Under the pieces are notes generated by a model. That model searched no databases and was not told the DNA's origin. It saw only the letters and a program-made list of their open reading frames with translations. Shown here piece after piece: positions 1 to 9,128 of a stretch of 64,000 nucleotides of DNA; the stretch's first letter is position 1, and each line of letters opens with the position of its first letter. The DNA is from Ophiobolus disseminans. Taxonomy: Eukaryota; Ascomycota; Dothideomycetes; Pleosporales; Phaeosphaeriaceae. The position numbers and the translations under genes are program-made. The stretch covers positions 272,911-336,910 of the forward strand of contig MU006217.1 of the NCBI GenBank assembly GCA_010093685.1, read 5' to 3'.

Positions 1-1092
1 GACGTGTCCACGCTACGAGCGGAGATTACCCCGGCCGCTGTCGCGGTACACCGAACCTTAACACACACCCTGCATATCGGGAAGTCGCCGGGGATGTGTG
101 TTGAGGGTGCGGCGAGCACTTACGTGGCACGCCAAATACAAATGAACCACAGGATTGATGCCCTGGGCCCTATGAAGTACCACTCTTTCGCATTTAATGC
201 TGCATTGATGTGGGCGTGTGCCAATCACTATGCTCGGACCTGGAGAAAGATATAGTCTATGCAATGGGCCTTGCGGAACCGTCCGAAGGCACTATCTACG
301 GTATCTCCGCCGGTTTCTGTGCGGGACGCATCGCTGCCTTGAATGGGTCGTTTAGTGAGAGAGTGGTGACCAGACGGTGTTGGAGGCGGATGTACAGAGC
401 CGCATAGATCTTGGGACCGAGCTCTCTTGCATGAAGGAGCTGATGGATTTCCTCAATAAGGATACCGGTAATGCCAGGTCTCTCCACAGTTGAGGGCTAA
501 GATGCTTGGGTCTACAGCTGACATGAATGTGTATGCACCCAAGTAGCTGTAGTCTGCGTCAACTGTATGTAGTTGAGTTAGTGTCAAACCTTTTACTTTC
601 AGCTTGAAGGCCATACTTACTTGTCACAGTGTGAGTTGGGCAACAAAGTTTGAGCCTGGAAGATGTGCGCGTGGACTTGCTCTGCTGGATGCGGTGTTGT
701 AGGCGGTCTACTACAGCCACTTGGCGCCGTCTACGAGTACCTAGCAATTTTAACTTGTTAGTCACGCTCCTAATAGTGCTATTCATAATTATGAAGGGGT
801 AATTGCAACGTTCTGTTCCTGGTCTTGGTTGGTGGTTGTGAGCGCACTAGTTACAAGGTTGTACCAAAAACCAGCTCACCCCAACACACCCTGCCACCAC
901 GCGTCCCACAACTATCGTCGTGGCAATAGAAATGGCAAAGAGGGTAATTCGGACGTTCTCATCAAAATGTGAGGGTCTCGTAGCCCGGAACATTCTGGCG
1001 TAGGGTGCAAAAAAAAAAAAAGTCACGTTTCCTAATTCTTCACCACGTCATTACTCAATCACCAGACGTCCCCAGGACTACCTGAATAGGGC
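1..1092. other. Intergenic, no recognised gene
   Basis: Several short open frames occur at 4-255 and 210-407 on the plus strand, but none resembles a known protein and none shows a convincing splice pattern. A run of 13 A lies at 1009-1021. The segment sits downstream of the tRNA-Glu gene. It could hold the end of a gene cut by the window edge, but nothing seen supports that. Confidence 0.5.
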
Positions 1093-1097
1093 AAAAA
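1093..1097 (-). terminator. Probable Pol III terminator of tRNA-Glu
   Basis: On the minus strand a run of five T begins 6 nt after the discriminator base of the tRNA-Glu gene (plus strand AAAAA at 1093-1097). Oligo-T of this length and spacing is the usual RNA polymerase III stop, which supports the tRNA as a transcribed gene. Confidence 0.6.
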
Positions 1098-1137
1098 GAA
1101 TCTTCCGTGCCGGGGAATCGAACCCCGGCCTTGTCGG

Positions 1138-1160
1138 CACTTTACAGTGGTTTACTCTGA
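1138..1160 (-). other. Standard tRNA intron (after position 37)
   Basis: This 23-nt insert lies between A37 and C38 of tRNA-Glu(CTC). That is the conserved location of nuclear tRNA introns removed by the tRNA splicing endonuclease. With it removed, the anticodon loop is a normal seven bases and the stem has five pairs. Confidence 0.8.
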
Positions 1161-1182
1161 TGAGAGCGACAAATCCTAGCCA

Positions 1183-1232
1183 CTATTGCATGTTAGGACG
1201 ATGAATGAATTGATGGACTTGGAATTGCTTAC
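1183..1232 (-). other. Spliceosomal-looking GT-AG intron in tRNA D arm
   Basis: This 50-nt insert lies between bases 15 and 16 of tRNA-Glu; a TAG repeat at the two ends lets the join slide by up to three bases. It starts GTAAGC, carries CCTAAC (plus strand 1192-1197) with the likely branch A ten bases before the 3' end, and ends GCAATAG. These signals and this length match the mRNA introns of the protein genes in the window. The insert splits the Pol III A box. How it is removed (spliceosome or tRNA endonuclease) cannot be told from the sequence. Confidence 0.75.
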
Positions 1233-1543
1233 CTAGACCAGCACGGAATTGGATGAAGGCATAACAGATTAGATGTTATATATACAGCTATCACAGTAGT
1301 GGACGCCGTGGATGTGGTCCGTGGGGTGGGACTTGGCCGAACCGCAAAATTTTCTGCACACCCCGCTTTCAAGCCACCCATCAGCACTACACCTATTTGC
1401 AACTAGCTACCGCGTGCAAGACACAGGCATTCGACTGGACACAAATTTGCGATGACGGGCCGTACACTTTCATGGTCATTTGCGGCTACCTCGACTAGGT
1501 ATCAATGACTACCACAACCTCCTTCAAGCCCAGCTCGATCCCA

Positions 1544-1912
1544 TCACCGCATGCACACAGCCTTACACGCAGCGCACGCGGCCGACCCATTCCCGTCTCC
1601 CTTCCTTTTCGTGCAACCTGCACACCCCATACAGACGCAGAAGCCTTCCGTGTCCTCCCCGCTGGCCGCCCATAGCTTGTGTCTCCACCGAAGCCACCGG
1701 ATGTAGAGTACCAGTACAATTATACCCAGTGCTCCAATGCCCGCGCTAAGACCGAATGCAAGGCCTATCGACGCCTTTTTGTCGGATGCTGTGACCAGTG
1801 CGACGCATTGTGCCGCCAACAGCAGTCGCACGATGTTGGTGGATGTCGGAATTCTGAGGCGATGCCGAGGTGGGAATGCGCCGCGTCTTCTTGTAATGCG
1901 CCGCGCGGCCAA
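1544..1912 (-). CDS. Possible small single-pass membrane protein
   Basis: This is an open frame of 122 residues without a recognised family. It has a basic N-terminus, a first hydrophobic stretch around residues 28-42 and a clear transmembrane segment around 50-70 (GLSAGIGALGIIVLVLYI), followed by a basic WLRWRHK stretch that would face the cytosol. The C-terminal 35 residues are rich in cysteine and glycine and may be chance translation. The membrane segment is the only argument that this is a gene. There is no splice or promoter support, and other frames are also open here, so it could be spurious. Confidence 0.3.
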   Translation of the reverse strand: MAARRITRRRGAFPPRHRLRIPTSTNIVRLLLAAQCVALVTASDKKASIGLAFGLSAGIGALGIIVLVLYIRWLRWRHKLWAASGEDTEGFCVCMGCAGCTKRKGDGNGSAACAACKAVCMR

Positions 1913-2338
1913 AATGCAATAATTGAGTTGATTTCAGGTAACACGAAGTATACGAGCCAGCAACGGTATTCTGTAGACGTTGTCTGGAATCCTTCGTCGC
2001 AGACCATCACGCGATGAGGCAGGTGCTTTGAAGCGAGGCTTGTGGGCTTCGTGCTGCTAGATTGTGAAGGGCTATGTACGAGCGATGCGATCGAATTGCG
2101 ATAACTCGCATGGCACAAAGAAATGATTGTTATTTAGGGTATCGGAATGGGTCGTTAATCGTCACCGTCGTCGCAGATCGCCGCCGCCTTACCCAACCCA
2201 CACTTGACAACCAACTCAAGTGCGCCTGCGGTCCTCAAAACACCAGGAGTCCAACAAGCAAACGACTCGCACAGTTTGAGAAGAACTCATTCGGAGATGT
2301 ACGGAAAGAGATGACCGCGAGACAACGAAAAGAACCAC
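1913..2338. other. Intergenic
   Basis: This is the 3' flank of the arginyl-tRNA-synthetase-like gene. Open frames run through it on both strands, but I see no feature I can name. Confidence 0.5.
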
Positions 2339-4302
2339 TCAAGCTGCTATTGGTGTGTCGGCGCGCTCTTGCGCCTTTTCAGCTACTGGTACCAAGCCCA
2401 GCAGCTTCATGCCGTTCTCCAGCACTATTCTGGTTGCCTCAAGCAGAGCAGCGAGTCCTGGAGTCACGATGATTTCGCCTTCTTCATCGAGAACCTCAGA
2501 CAACTGGTCTGTGACACTGGCGATGTACAAGACAATAGCAGAAGGTTCCAGAGACGGGAAGGTCGCATTGACGACTTCGGGGTATTGCGCCAGAAGACGC
2601 AGGAGGTTGACTTGATCCTCATCTGTGAGGGCCTCAAGGTCTTCGTCCGAGAGTGTAGTGGTCGTGGTGTGGCCCTGGAGAGAGTTGTGAATCTTTGCAT
2701 GCCAATACTGTAGGTCGGGTCCTGATCCAAGCTTAAAGGACGCCAATACACTGGTATCGTAAGCGTGGACAGCTGAAAACCGTGTTAGTAACTCCTGAGC
2801 CAGGAGAGCGGATGTTGCGATTCCTTTTGCGACATCTTTTGAAGAGCCAAGGAAAGCGACTTTCTCCGAGTCCGTCTCCGGGAATGCCGCAACTGCCTCC
2901 TCACATCTGTCAAGTATCGTTTGTGGCTTGTACCCCTTCCCGAGAGCTGTAGCCATCTTGGAGCTCTCGCTGAACTTGACATGCCGTAGCTTTTTCTCCA
3001 ATTCCGGATCAATGGCCTCCATGATCTTCCTCAGTTGGCTAAAGTGTACGCTGTTGTCGCTCGCCACGACATATATCATCTCGTCAAAAGCATACTTCCT
3101 CGACCGTTCCAGCACAGCAGCAAGATCGCGAAGAAGATAGGTGCTGCTTCCTGTTCGGTCTCGGATGATGGCGTGCCCAGCTTTCACTTTCAGGTTCTTC
3201 ATGTCAACCACCCAGGCTCCTGCACTCTCCTCGGAGAGCTTTTTATCCTTCAGCAACTGTTCAACCTCGGCCATAGTCTCGGCGTTAACCTGCGATTCGC
3301 CAGAATACTCGTCGAAACGAACGCCCAGTCTCTCGTAGAATCGAGCGTAGTCTTCCACGATGACGCTTCGGATGCGGTTCCAGAACGCTTTCACTTCTTC
3401 GTCTCCGTCTTCCAACTTCTTAAAGGCTTCGTTTCGCTCGGCAAAGATCCCCTTGCCCTCGATCTCCGCTTGCGCTTCGCCTTCATCCTTGCCTTCTTTG
3501 GCCGCGTCATCGCGAGCTTGTCTGCTTGCGGCGTGTTCAGGCTGGAAAAGCCCATCGATCTGGTGGTAGACTTCGAGGAGATGCCCGACCGGATCCGCAT
3601 CATATGCCTCCTGAGAACCGAACTTGGTCCAGCCCACGTACAGAAGGGCGATGGGTTTGCCCCAATCCCCGAGGTAGTTGATACGTGTAACGTCCCAGCC
3701 TATGCTCTCATATAATCTGCCGATGAACCCTCCGATGATGGTGCTTCTCAGGTGTTTTCCCTGGAACTCGTTGGCGATGTTGGGAGAGGAGAACTCAAGA
3801 GCAAGCCTCTTCCGCCCGTCTGTCAACGACGTTGGCTTCGAGCCATAGCTGCGTGCTCGATCGAGGATGTATGGCAGTATGAGGCGAGGCACAGCTCCCA
3901 GCTTGAGGAAGACACGCAGATGAACGCCGTCAGGCAAGGGGAGGTCAAAGAGAGGGTGATCTTTAGGAAACTTCTAAAGTCAGCGCCATGATGCAAGTTT
4001 TGGCAGTAATCCCGTACCTTGTTCACGATCTCGGACGAGAGCTCGGCCACCTTGCTGCCTGGGGACAGCCTTGGTAACGTAACTGAGAGATCCCCGTTAA
4101 AGATGTTGTTCGGCCATTGGATGGCCTTGTAAGCATTCAGAACTTCGCAGTCTACGAGACCGGTAAGTAGCGTAGCCAGGGCGGAGCGCCACACATCCAG
4201 CGGATTAGTCAGTAAACTCGATTGTAGAACATCTGCAGACAGATCGGACACCGAGAAGCCTTCTAGCAATTGCCTCAAGCCATCAATCTCCAAGGTTGAC
4301 AT
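2339..4302 (-). CDS. Arginyl-tRNA-synthetase-like protein with degenerate active-site motifs
   Basis: There are two exons, 4302-4018 and 3973-2339, with an intron of 44 nt (GTACGG...TTTAG). The product has 639 residues. Class I ArgRS features are present in order: an N-terminal domain (about 1-110), the Rossmann catalytic core starting at SSPNIANEF, family blocks such as INYLGDWGK and FDEYSGESQV, and a C-terminal anticodon-binding helical domain ending NGMKLLGLVPV. The HIGH-type motif, normally HxGH before LRST, reads FQGKHLRST here (about 165-172). The KMSKS region, normally GMSTRKG in cytosolic ArgRS, reads SKMATALGKG (about 433-442). The protein is clearly ArgRS-derived but unlikely to be the main cytosolic enzyme. 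A specialised paralogue with altered or lost aminoacylation is more likely. The reading frame is intact and long, which argues against a pseudogene. Confidence 0.85.
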
Positions 4303-5026
4303 AGCGCTAGGATTGAGTCCCTAGCCTTGAATATGAGGCTAAGTAGCGCAGGATTGTAGTATCGATGTCGGGCCGCAATGTGTTGCGAAGGTTTGGGAGG
4401 CAAAAGAGGGCAATGAATTGGGGGATTGTGCGATACGAAGTAGGGTTCTGTGTGCACCGACGAAGATTGTTCATCTCAACTTCGTCCCATCGTGGATGCC
4501 ACGCTGCAGTATGTCAGCCTGATCGTGAGTCGTGGGCATCAGGGATTGGACAACGGGCACCCTGCTTCCTGCAGCCTCCCCCCGCCAAAGCTGGCGTAGG
4601 GACCGGTCAAGACAATCTACGAGGCTGAACAGCCTTCATCGATCCATCTCTGCATGCTCGAGTTGCCCGATTTGCAGCGAGGATAATGCAAGTTATACAT
4701 GTCGTGGCACATGCATGTGGGCTTTTGCGTGTTCATATCCATCTCAGTTTTCAGCCTTATCACTCATGCGCCCATGTAGCACCCTCTTGGTGATTCGACA
4801 TACTGGTAATCAAAGTGGTGGGGTAGAGGCTGCTTATTTCCCGGTTTTACGAATCACCGAGAGGCACCTTGCGCCACTCAACGCTAAGAAGTCGCAAAGG
4901 ATACAAACAAATGCCATGGTGAAGATGTGACGATTGTTGTACCAAGGGAGAAGTCCATATTTAATTGTATTTCATGAAATCATAGGTCGTACAACCAATC
5001 AACAGAAAGGGTAGCTATAGATTTGA
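4303..5026. other. Intergenic, 5' flank of the ArgRS-like gene
   Basis: This lies between the start of the ArgRS-like gene and the 3' end of the next minus-strand gene. A plus-strand open frame at 4532-4930 has no recognisable content. No RNA gene or repeat was seen. Confidence 0.5.
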
Positions 5027-7270
5027 CTACGGCGAGGGATTGGGAACTGGAACCATCTCTGTGCTGAAAACATCATCAATGGTATCTATCTTAAAATTAG
5101 CGAGGTTCGTTAGATCCTGGTGTCGATCCAGTTCTAAGGCTTAAGTAGTGGGGTTTTATGGCAGCTGACGGCTGTGTAACCTCAATCACTCACCTGCGAT
5201 ACGCTGTTGAGGGGGTCTTTCCTTTCCTCCCATTTTCTCGTAGATCTTGCGGAACAGTATCCATTTGTACGTATCAACACCATAGAGGCTGAGTGCGAGC
5301 ACAAAGAATGAGGACATGAGGATACAGATACTTAAGAAGAACGTACGGGGGTTACGCTCAAAGGCGAACAGCTTACGTTCAGAAGTGAAGTACTGGAGGG
5401 CGATGATGAACGGGGTAGTAGTGAGGACAAGGTAAACACTAATTCTCGTAATCCGACTTGTTTCCTTGACAGCTTCCAGACTAGTGGCGGCAAGGTCTGT
5501 CGTTCTCTTGCTAAGTTGGCTTGTCTCGACATTGAGATCCAGTGCGCGGCGAGTCAATTTGTTGTTCTCTTGGTTCAGTACGCTGTTTCTCAAAGCTCCA
5601 CGGGTTTCGAGCTGGGTGCATGTCAGCTTCGTCAATACCAACCAGACTCAAACTCACAATTTTGGCTGCCTCCTTACAAGACTCTTCCCTGAACGCAAGC
5701 TGCTCCGCGAGACTTTCTAAGCCCGTAAATGCGTCTCTGATGCAATCGATTGCTATAGTAGCTCGTGGATCGTGCAAATCGGAGAAGTAGGCCATATCGC
5801 CATGCACGCCTTCGAATTTGGTCCATACCCAAGTCATCTTAGACAGATGTTCTCGCAGCTGGCGCACTAACTGTGTCATATGCGCGATGCAATCTGATAA
5901 TTCCCCATCGCTCAAAGGCGACTCAAATCTCTTCCAGTTTGCAGGAAGTCCTGCAGTGAGACCCATGTTTATTTTCATCTGCGGTACGATAAGTCACTGA
6001 CCTGAAATGGACATGCATTAATGCTTACCCATGCCTGAATATCAGCGTCGACGTGCCTTGTGAGATAGCAGTACTCCTGGAGCGCTAAGTGGACTCGAGT
6101 CTGAACTGCGCGGAGGAATGTTACCCTTGGGTCCCATATAGGCAGATTGGCATCCTGAAATTGTTCGCGGCCATCAGTGGCGAAGTAGTCTTCGATCGGG
6201 TCAGATTCCATGATTTCATCTTCCTCTTCCTCTTCATCGTCCTCATCATCTCCGGATTCGTTGTTGGCATCCTGCTCCTCGTCAAAGTGGGGTTGGGACG
6301 AACCAGGATCAAGGAATGCGTAACCGGTATACTTGGAGCGGTCCCACCCAGCGATAACAAGGGAGGTGTGTGCATCGTATATCACACAATGTCGGCTACG
6401 CTCGCTGTCTGTTGAGCGTGGAGTCATAAAGGAGACGTCATACCAAACAGATTCAGCGGATTCAGTGGATTCAGCGCCTCCATGTTGCCCGGCTTTTAGT
6501 GGTCCCCTTAACGTGAGATATGGGAGGTGAAGTTCCAACTGAAAGAACAATACTCCAAACACCTACAATCTTGTCAGCTCAAGTTTCTCAACATGCAGTT
6601 TGTACGCACTGGTGCCGTGACTCGCAAGGCTGTATCCCGGGCGACATGTCCGCAGAGCGCAGCCCGCAGGGGGTTTATATTAGCTTGCGAAACGGTTCTT
6701 ATCAGAGTCAGAGCATAATCCGGGGTCAGGCATAGCACGTGACTAGAGTATGGTCAGTCTAAGACAACTTCAAAGCAGCGCTCAAGTCACGGTGGATGGA
6801 TTGGATGGCTCTTACATCAACAAGCGATTGACATCTGGGTCTCGGGACTCGACACGCCACTGTTTCGGTCAGTTTTAAGCACCTAAATGTATGATACGTA
6901 TAGTGCGTACCTGTTGCTTGAAGAAGTCACCAAGCTGAGTCGCCGTCATTGGGGTTGGACTGCATATCGACTGACCATCAAGCGTCCTGCGGTTGTCAAC
7001 CCGAGCTCTTTCGAGCGGGAAACCTGTTGTAGATATGCGTCGGCCACCCTCGAGGAACTCCTTCAAGCTTTCCCCTTGGAAAGAAGGCACCAAACTTCTG
7101 GCATATTGTAGGAAAGCGGTCAAGAATCCTAGCTTGTTCTTTTGCTCTTCCAATGCTTCCAGGAATGGGCGACCCGAAAAAGCCCGGTTTTCGTCAAATT
7201 CAGGACTCCATCGTTTGGAAGTTTGTCCTCGACCCAGCCTCGGATCGAATCTTTGTCGACAATTGTCCAT
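5027..7270 (-). CDS. Uncharacterised membrane/coiled-coil family protein, copy A
   Basis: Seven exons: 7270-6911, 6859-6816, 6742-6610, 6562-6029, 5978-5658, 5611-5194 and 5085-5027. All phases agree and give 622 residues. The family is one I know only as uncharacterised proteins common in Dothideomycetes. An N-terminal block (RWSPEFDENR) and a short DPDVNRLLIH block lead to a helical segment. Next comes a conserved QLELHLPYL block, then an acidic linker (DDEDDEEEEEDE) and DANLPIWDPR. A YFSDLHDP helical region and a coiled coil follow. Near the C-terminus are two hydrophobic segments around TTPFIIALQYF and FFLSICILMSSFFVLALSL, with FERNPRTFF between them. A tail exon of 19 codons (5085-5027) is predicted from the splice sites and from the same layout in copy B. 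Topology suggests membrane anchoring by the C-terminus. The function is unknown. A paralogue lies at 12832-15261 in the same orientation. Confidence 0.75.
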
Positions 7271-8990
7271 CCAACAATCCGCTCTCCGCTAAGACCGATG
7301 TAGACCGATAGTTCTACGAGAGATACTGCTAGAGAAGTCCGTAATGACGCTTGATACCCTTGTTCAACCGAATATCTGGTAGATATTTGCATGTCATGCT
7401 CTTGGCCCCAGGAAAGACGGTCTTATAGCTTGGCTGATAGATTTAGTAAGATGGAGCTACGCCGGGAAAGCGTTCCTGCTCTGAATCGTGGACGATAAAT
7501 ACCTAGGTACTCCTTATCCCATAAAAGGCGGTGGGTGGCAATGAACAACGAACACAAAGAGTCATGAGTTAGCCTTATACACTGAAAGCACATAAGTCAA
7601 TGCTACACAAGTCTAGTGCAAACCCCAATCGACGTATTTGAAGACGAGACCTAGGTAGGGTTTGCGACTGGCTCCGCTGTATGAGCCTGGTCGAATGGCC
7701 GACTCTATGAAACTACGAAGACCACGTTGCGCATCGTGAGTCGACAAGTAACAGCACGTGTGTGCAATCTAGGGCGTTGTTTCGGGTGTCCCGAAGGGGC
7801 TGTGCTGGGGTTTACGGTCGACTGCAATGCTCCTCTCTGTCTCGAGTGACTCGAGATTGCCTTTCCGTGCACAATCTCCATTCGCTGTACGCCGTACAAG
7901 GCGCAAATTCTTTGAGATATGGTGGGAGTTCAACAACGAAGTTGCTAAAAGGCAGAACCGAAGTGCTGGTTGGGCCCCTTCGCTTGGGCTCTAGCGCGTC
8001 GACGTGCATGCATGAAGGACGATGCCAACGCACCTAAATTTATGCGCATGCTCATAGACGCCGATGCCGATATTCGTTCTGTCGGCGCGCCGGGCAAGTT
8101 CACCCATCAGCCTTTCGTGAGATGCACTAAGAGAGCATGATGATGATACCAATGTCGATGGAAGTTATTTTGGGCACTGCTGTAGATACCCTGGATAGTG
8201 CGCAACTACCTAGGTACCTAAGTAGTGTTAATCGCCATCGGCGATGTTTTCTCTCGTAATAACGTCGCGCCGTGAAAGTCCTGCTCTCGATCTGAATTGC
8301 AACCTACGTGTTCGGCAGTAGAACCGGATCTCTGGTTGACGTGAGATTACGTGCAGCAGGGTAGGGAAGCAGCTGTTGGAACCCAACAGCCAAGAGCCAC
8401 GTCTACAGGTCGTACAATGCTCACCGCATGTAGTATGGGATCGTAAATCTATTGACCGGAATGAGGCTGTATCAGAGGCGGCCAAAGGATTGTTACCTAT
8501 GCCAAGACGTACACTGCGGGAGTCACATTCGTGCGTTGGAACGCTAGGAAGGCCCCGATCTCTCTTCACCGTTGAACTTTGACTGAGCACAACCACTGAA
8601 TCCCTGGTAATTTCGTATACCGGCGACAATAGATAGCCATATGGACATGTGCTGAATGGCATCGGATACTTATGTAGTGAAGCGACTGCGATACTGGGTA
8701 ACATGCCCAGGTGTACTTCTAGGTAAGTGAAAATGTTCCGCTTAGTTGTTAGTATATACACCTGACTGACTAAAGCACAAAAGTTGAACCTAGTGGTAGT
8801 AATTTCGATGCTATAACTTTACCCCGATTCCTTACTATTTTCATGTCTATCCTACCGCAAGGAGTCACGACGGCCACCATACAATGATCCTCCGACGATT
8901 GCGAGGACAACAAGATAACATATCCTTCGCAACATTTGTATATCCGACCGGAGTTTGATAAGCGCCCGGTATCTCCATCAGCGATGCGAA
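7271..8990. other. Gene-poor region, no recognised gene
   Basis: This is the 5' flank of copy A and the region before the zinc-ribbon segment at 8991. The longest open frame, at 8228-8761 on the minus strand, has no recognisable motif. CCTAGGTA-type palindromes occur near 7500 and 8210. I see no transposase or reverse-transcriptase sequence. Confidence 0.45.
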
Positions 8991-9128
8991 TCACCGTACC
9001 TGGACTTTTGTAACACAACAATCGCTACAACGCGTGTTACTGCACGAGGGGCATGCATTACTTCTGTAGGGTATAGATGGGTAACCGCAGTGGCAACATT
9101 GCCACACATAAGTATGTTTTTTCTTGGC
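8991..9128 (-). CDS. Partial gene: zinc-ribbon-like exon, copy 1
   Basis: A minus-strand frame entered at a TAG acceptor (9131-9129) encodes 45 residues with a compact cysteine pattern: VWQCCHCG, then ACPSCSNTRC and SDCC, ending TKVQVR and a stop. The pattern is C-C-x-C-G, C-x2-C, C-x2-C-C. It aligns residue for residue with the last exon of the candidate gene at 19473-19954, both opening with KKKHTYVWQCC. Such treble-clef or zinc-ribbon-like segments occur in many uncharacterised dothideomycete proteins. Upstream exons could not be identified with confidence. The minus-strand open frame 9574-9314 may be one, but the join is not clear. This may be a gene fragment. DNA binding, RNA binding and protein binding are all possible. 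Confidence 0.45.
   Translation of the reverse strand, partial: AKKKHTYVWQCCHCGYPSIPYRSNACPSCSNTRCSDCCVTKVQVR

Larger units (their letters stand above)
1103..1247 (-). tRNA. tRNA-Glu (anticodon CTC) with two introns
   Basis: The exons on the minus strand are 1247-1233, 1182-1161 and 1137-1103. Joined, they give 72 nt with a full cloverleaf. The acceptor stem is TCCGTGC against GCACGGA (7 of 7 pairs). The D arm starts GTCT and has the GG of the D loop. The anticodon stem TGTCG/CGACA carries the loop CTCTCAC, so the anticodon is CTC, reading GAG as glutamate. The T arm is CGGGG-TTCGATT-CCCCG, and the discriminator is A. One intron (1138-1160, 23 nt) sits after position 37, the standard site. 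The other (1183-1232, 50 nt) sits in the D arm and looks like an mRNA intron. Reading the gene without removing the D-arm piece leaves three mismatches in the acceptor stem and would wrongly suggest a pseudogene. The perfect acceptor pairing over a 50-nt gap is strong evidence for the split structure. Confidence 0.88.

Noticed and set aside
1104..1198. tRNA-Glu read as a contiguous, degenerate pseudogene
   Set aside because: The three acceptor mismatches vanish when the 5' strand at 1241-1247 is used, and the spliced form is perfect. A pseudogene would not have the right complement at a fitting distance bounded by GT and AG.
3035..3715. Long plus-strand open frame antisense to the ArgRS-like gene
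   Set aside because: It mirrors the conserved minus-strand coding sequence and has no protein-like motif of its own.
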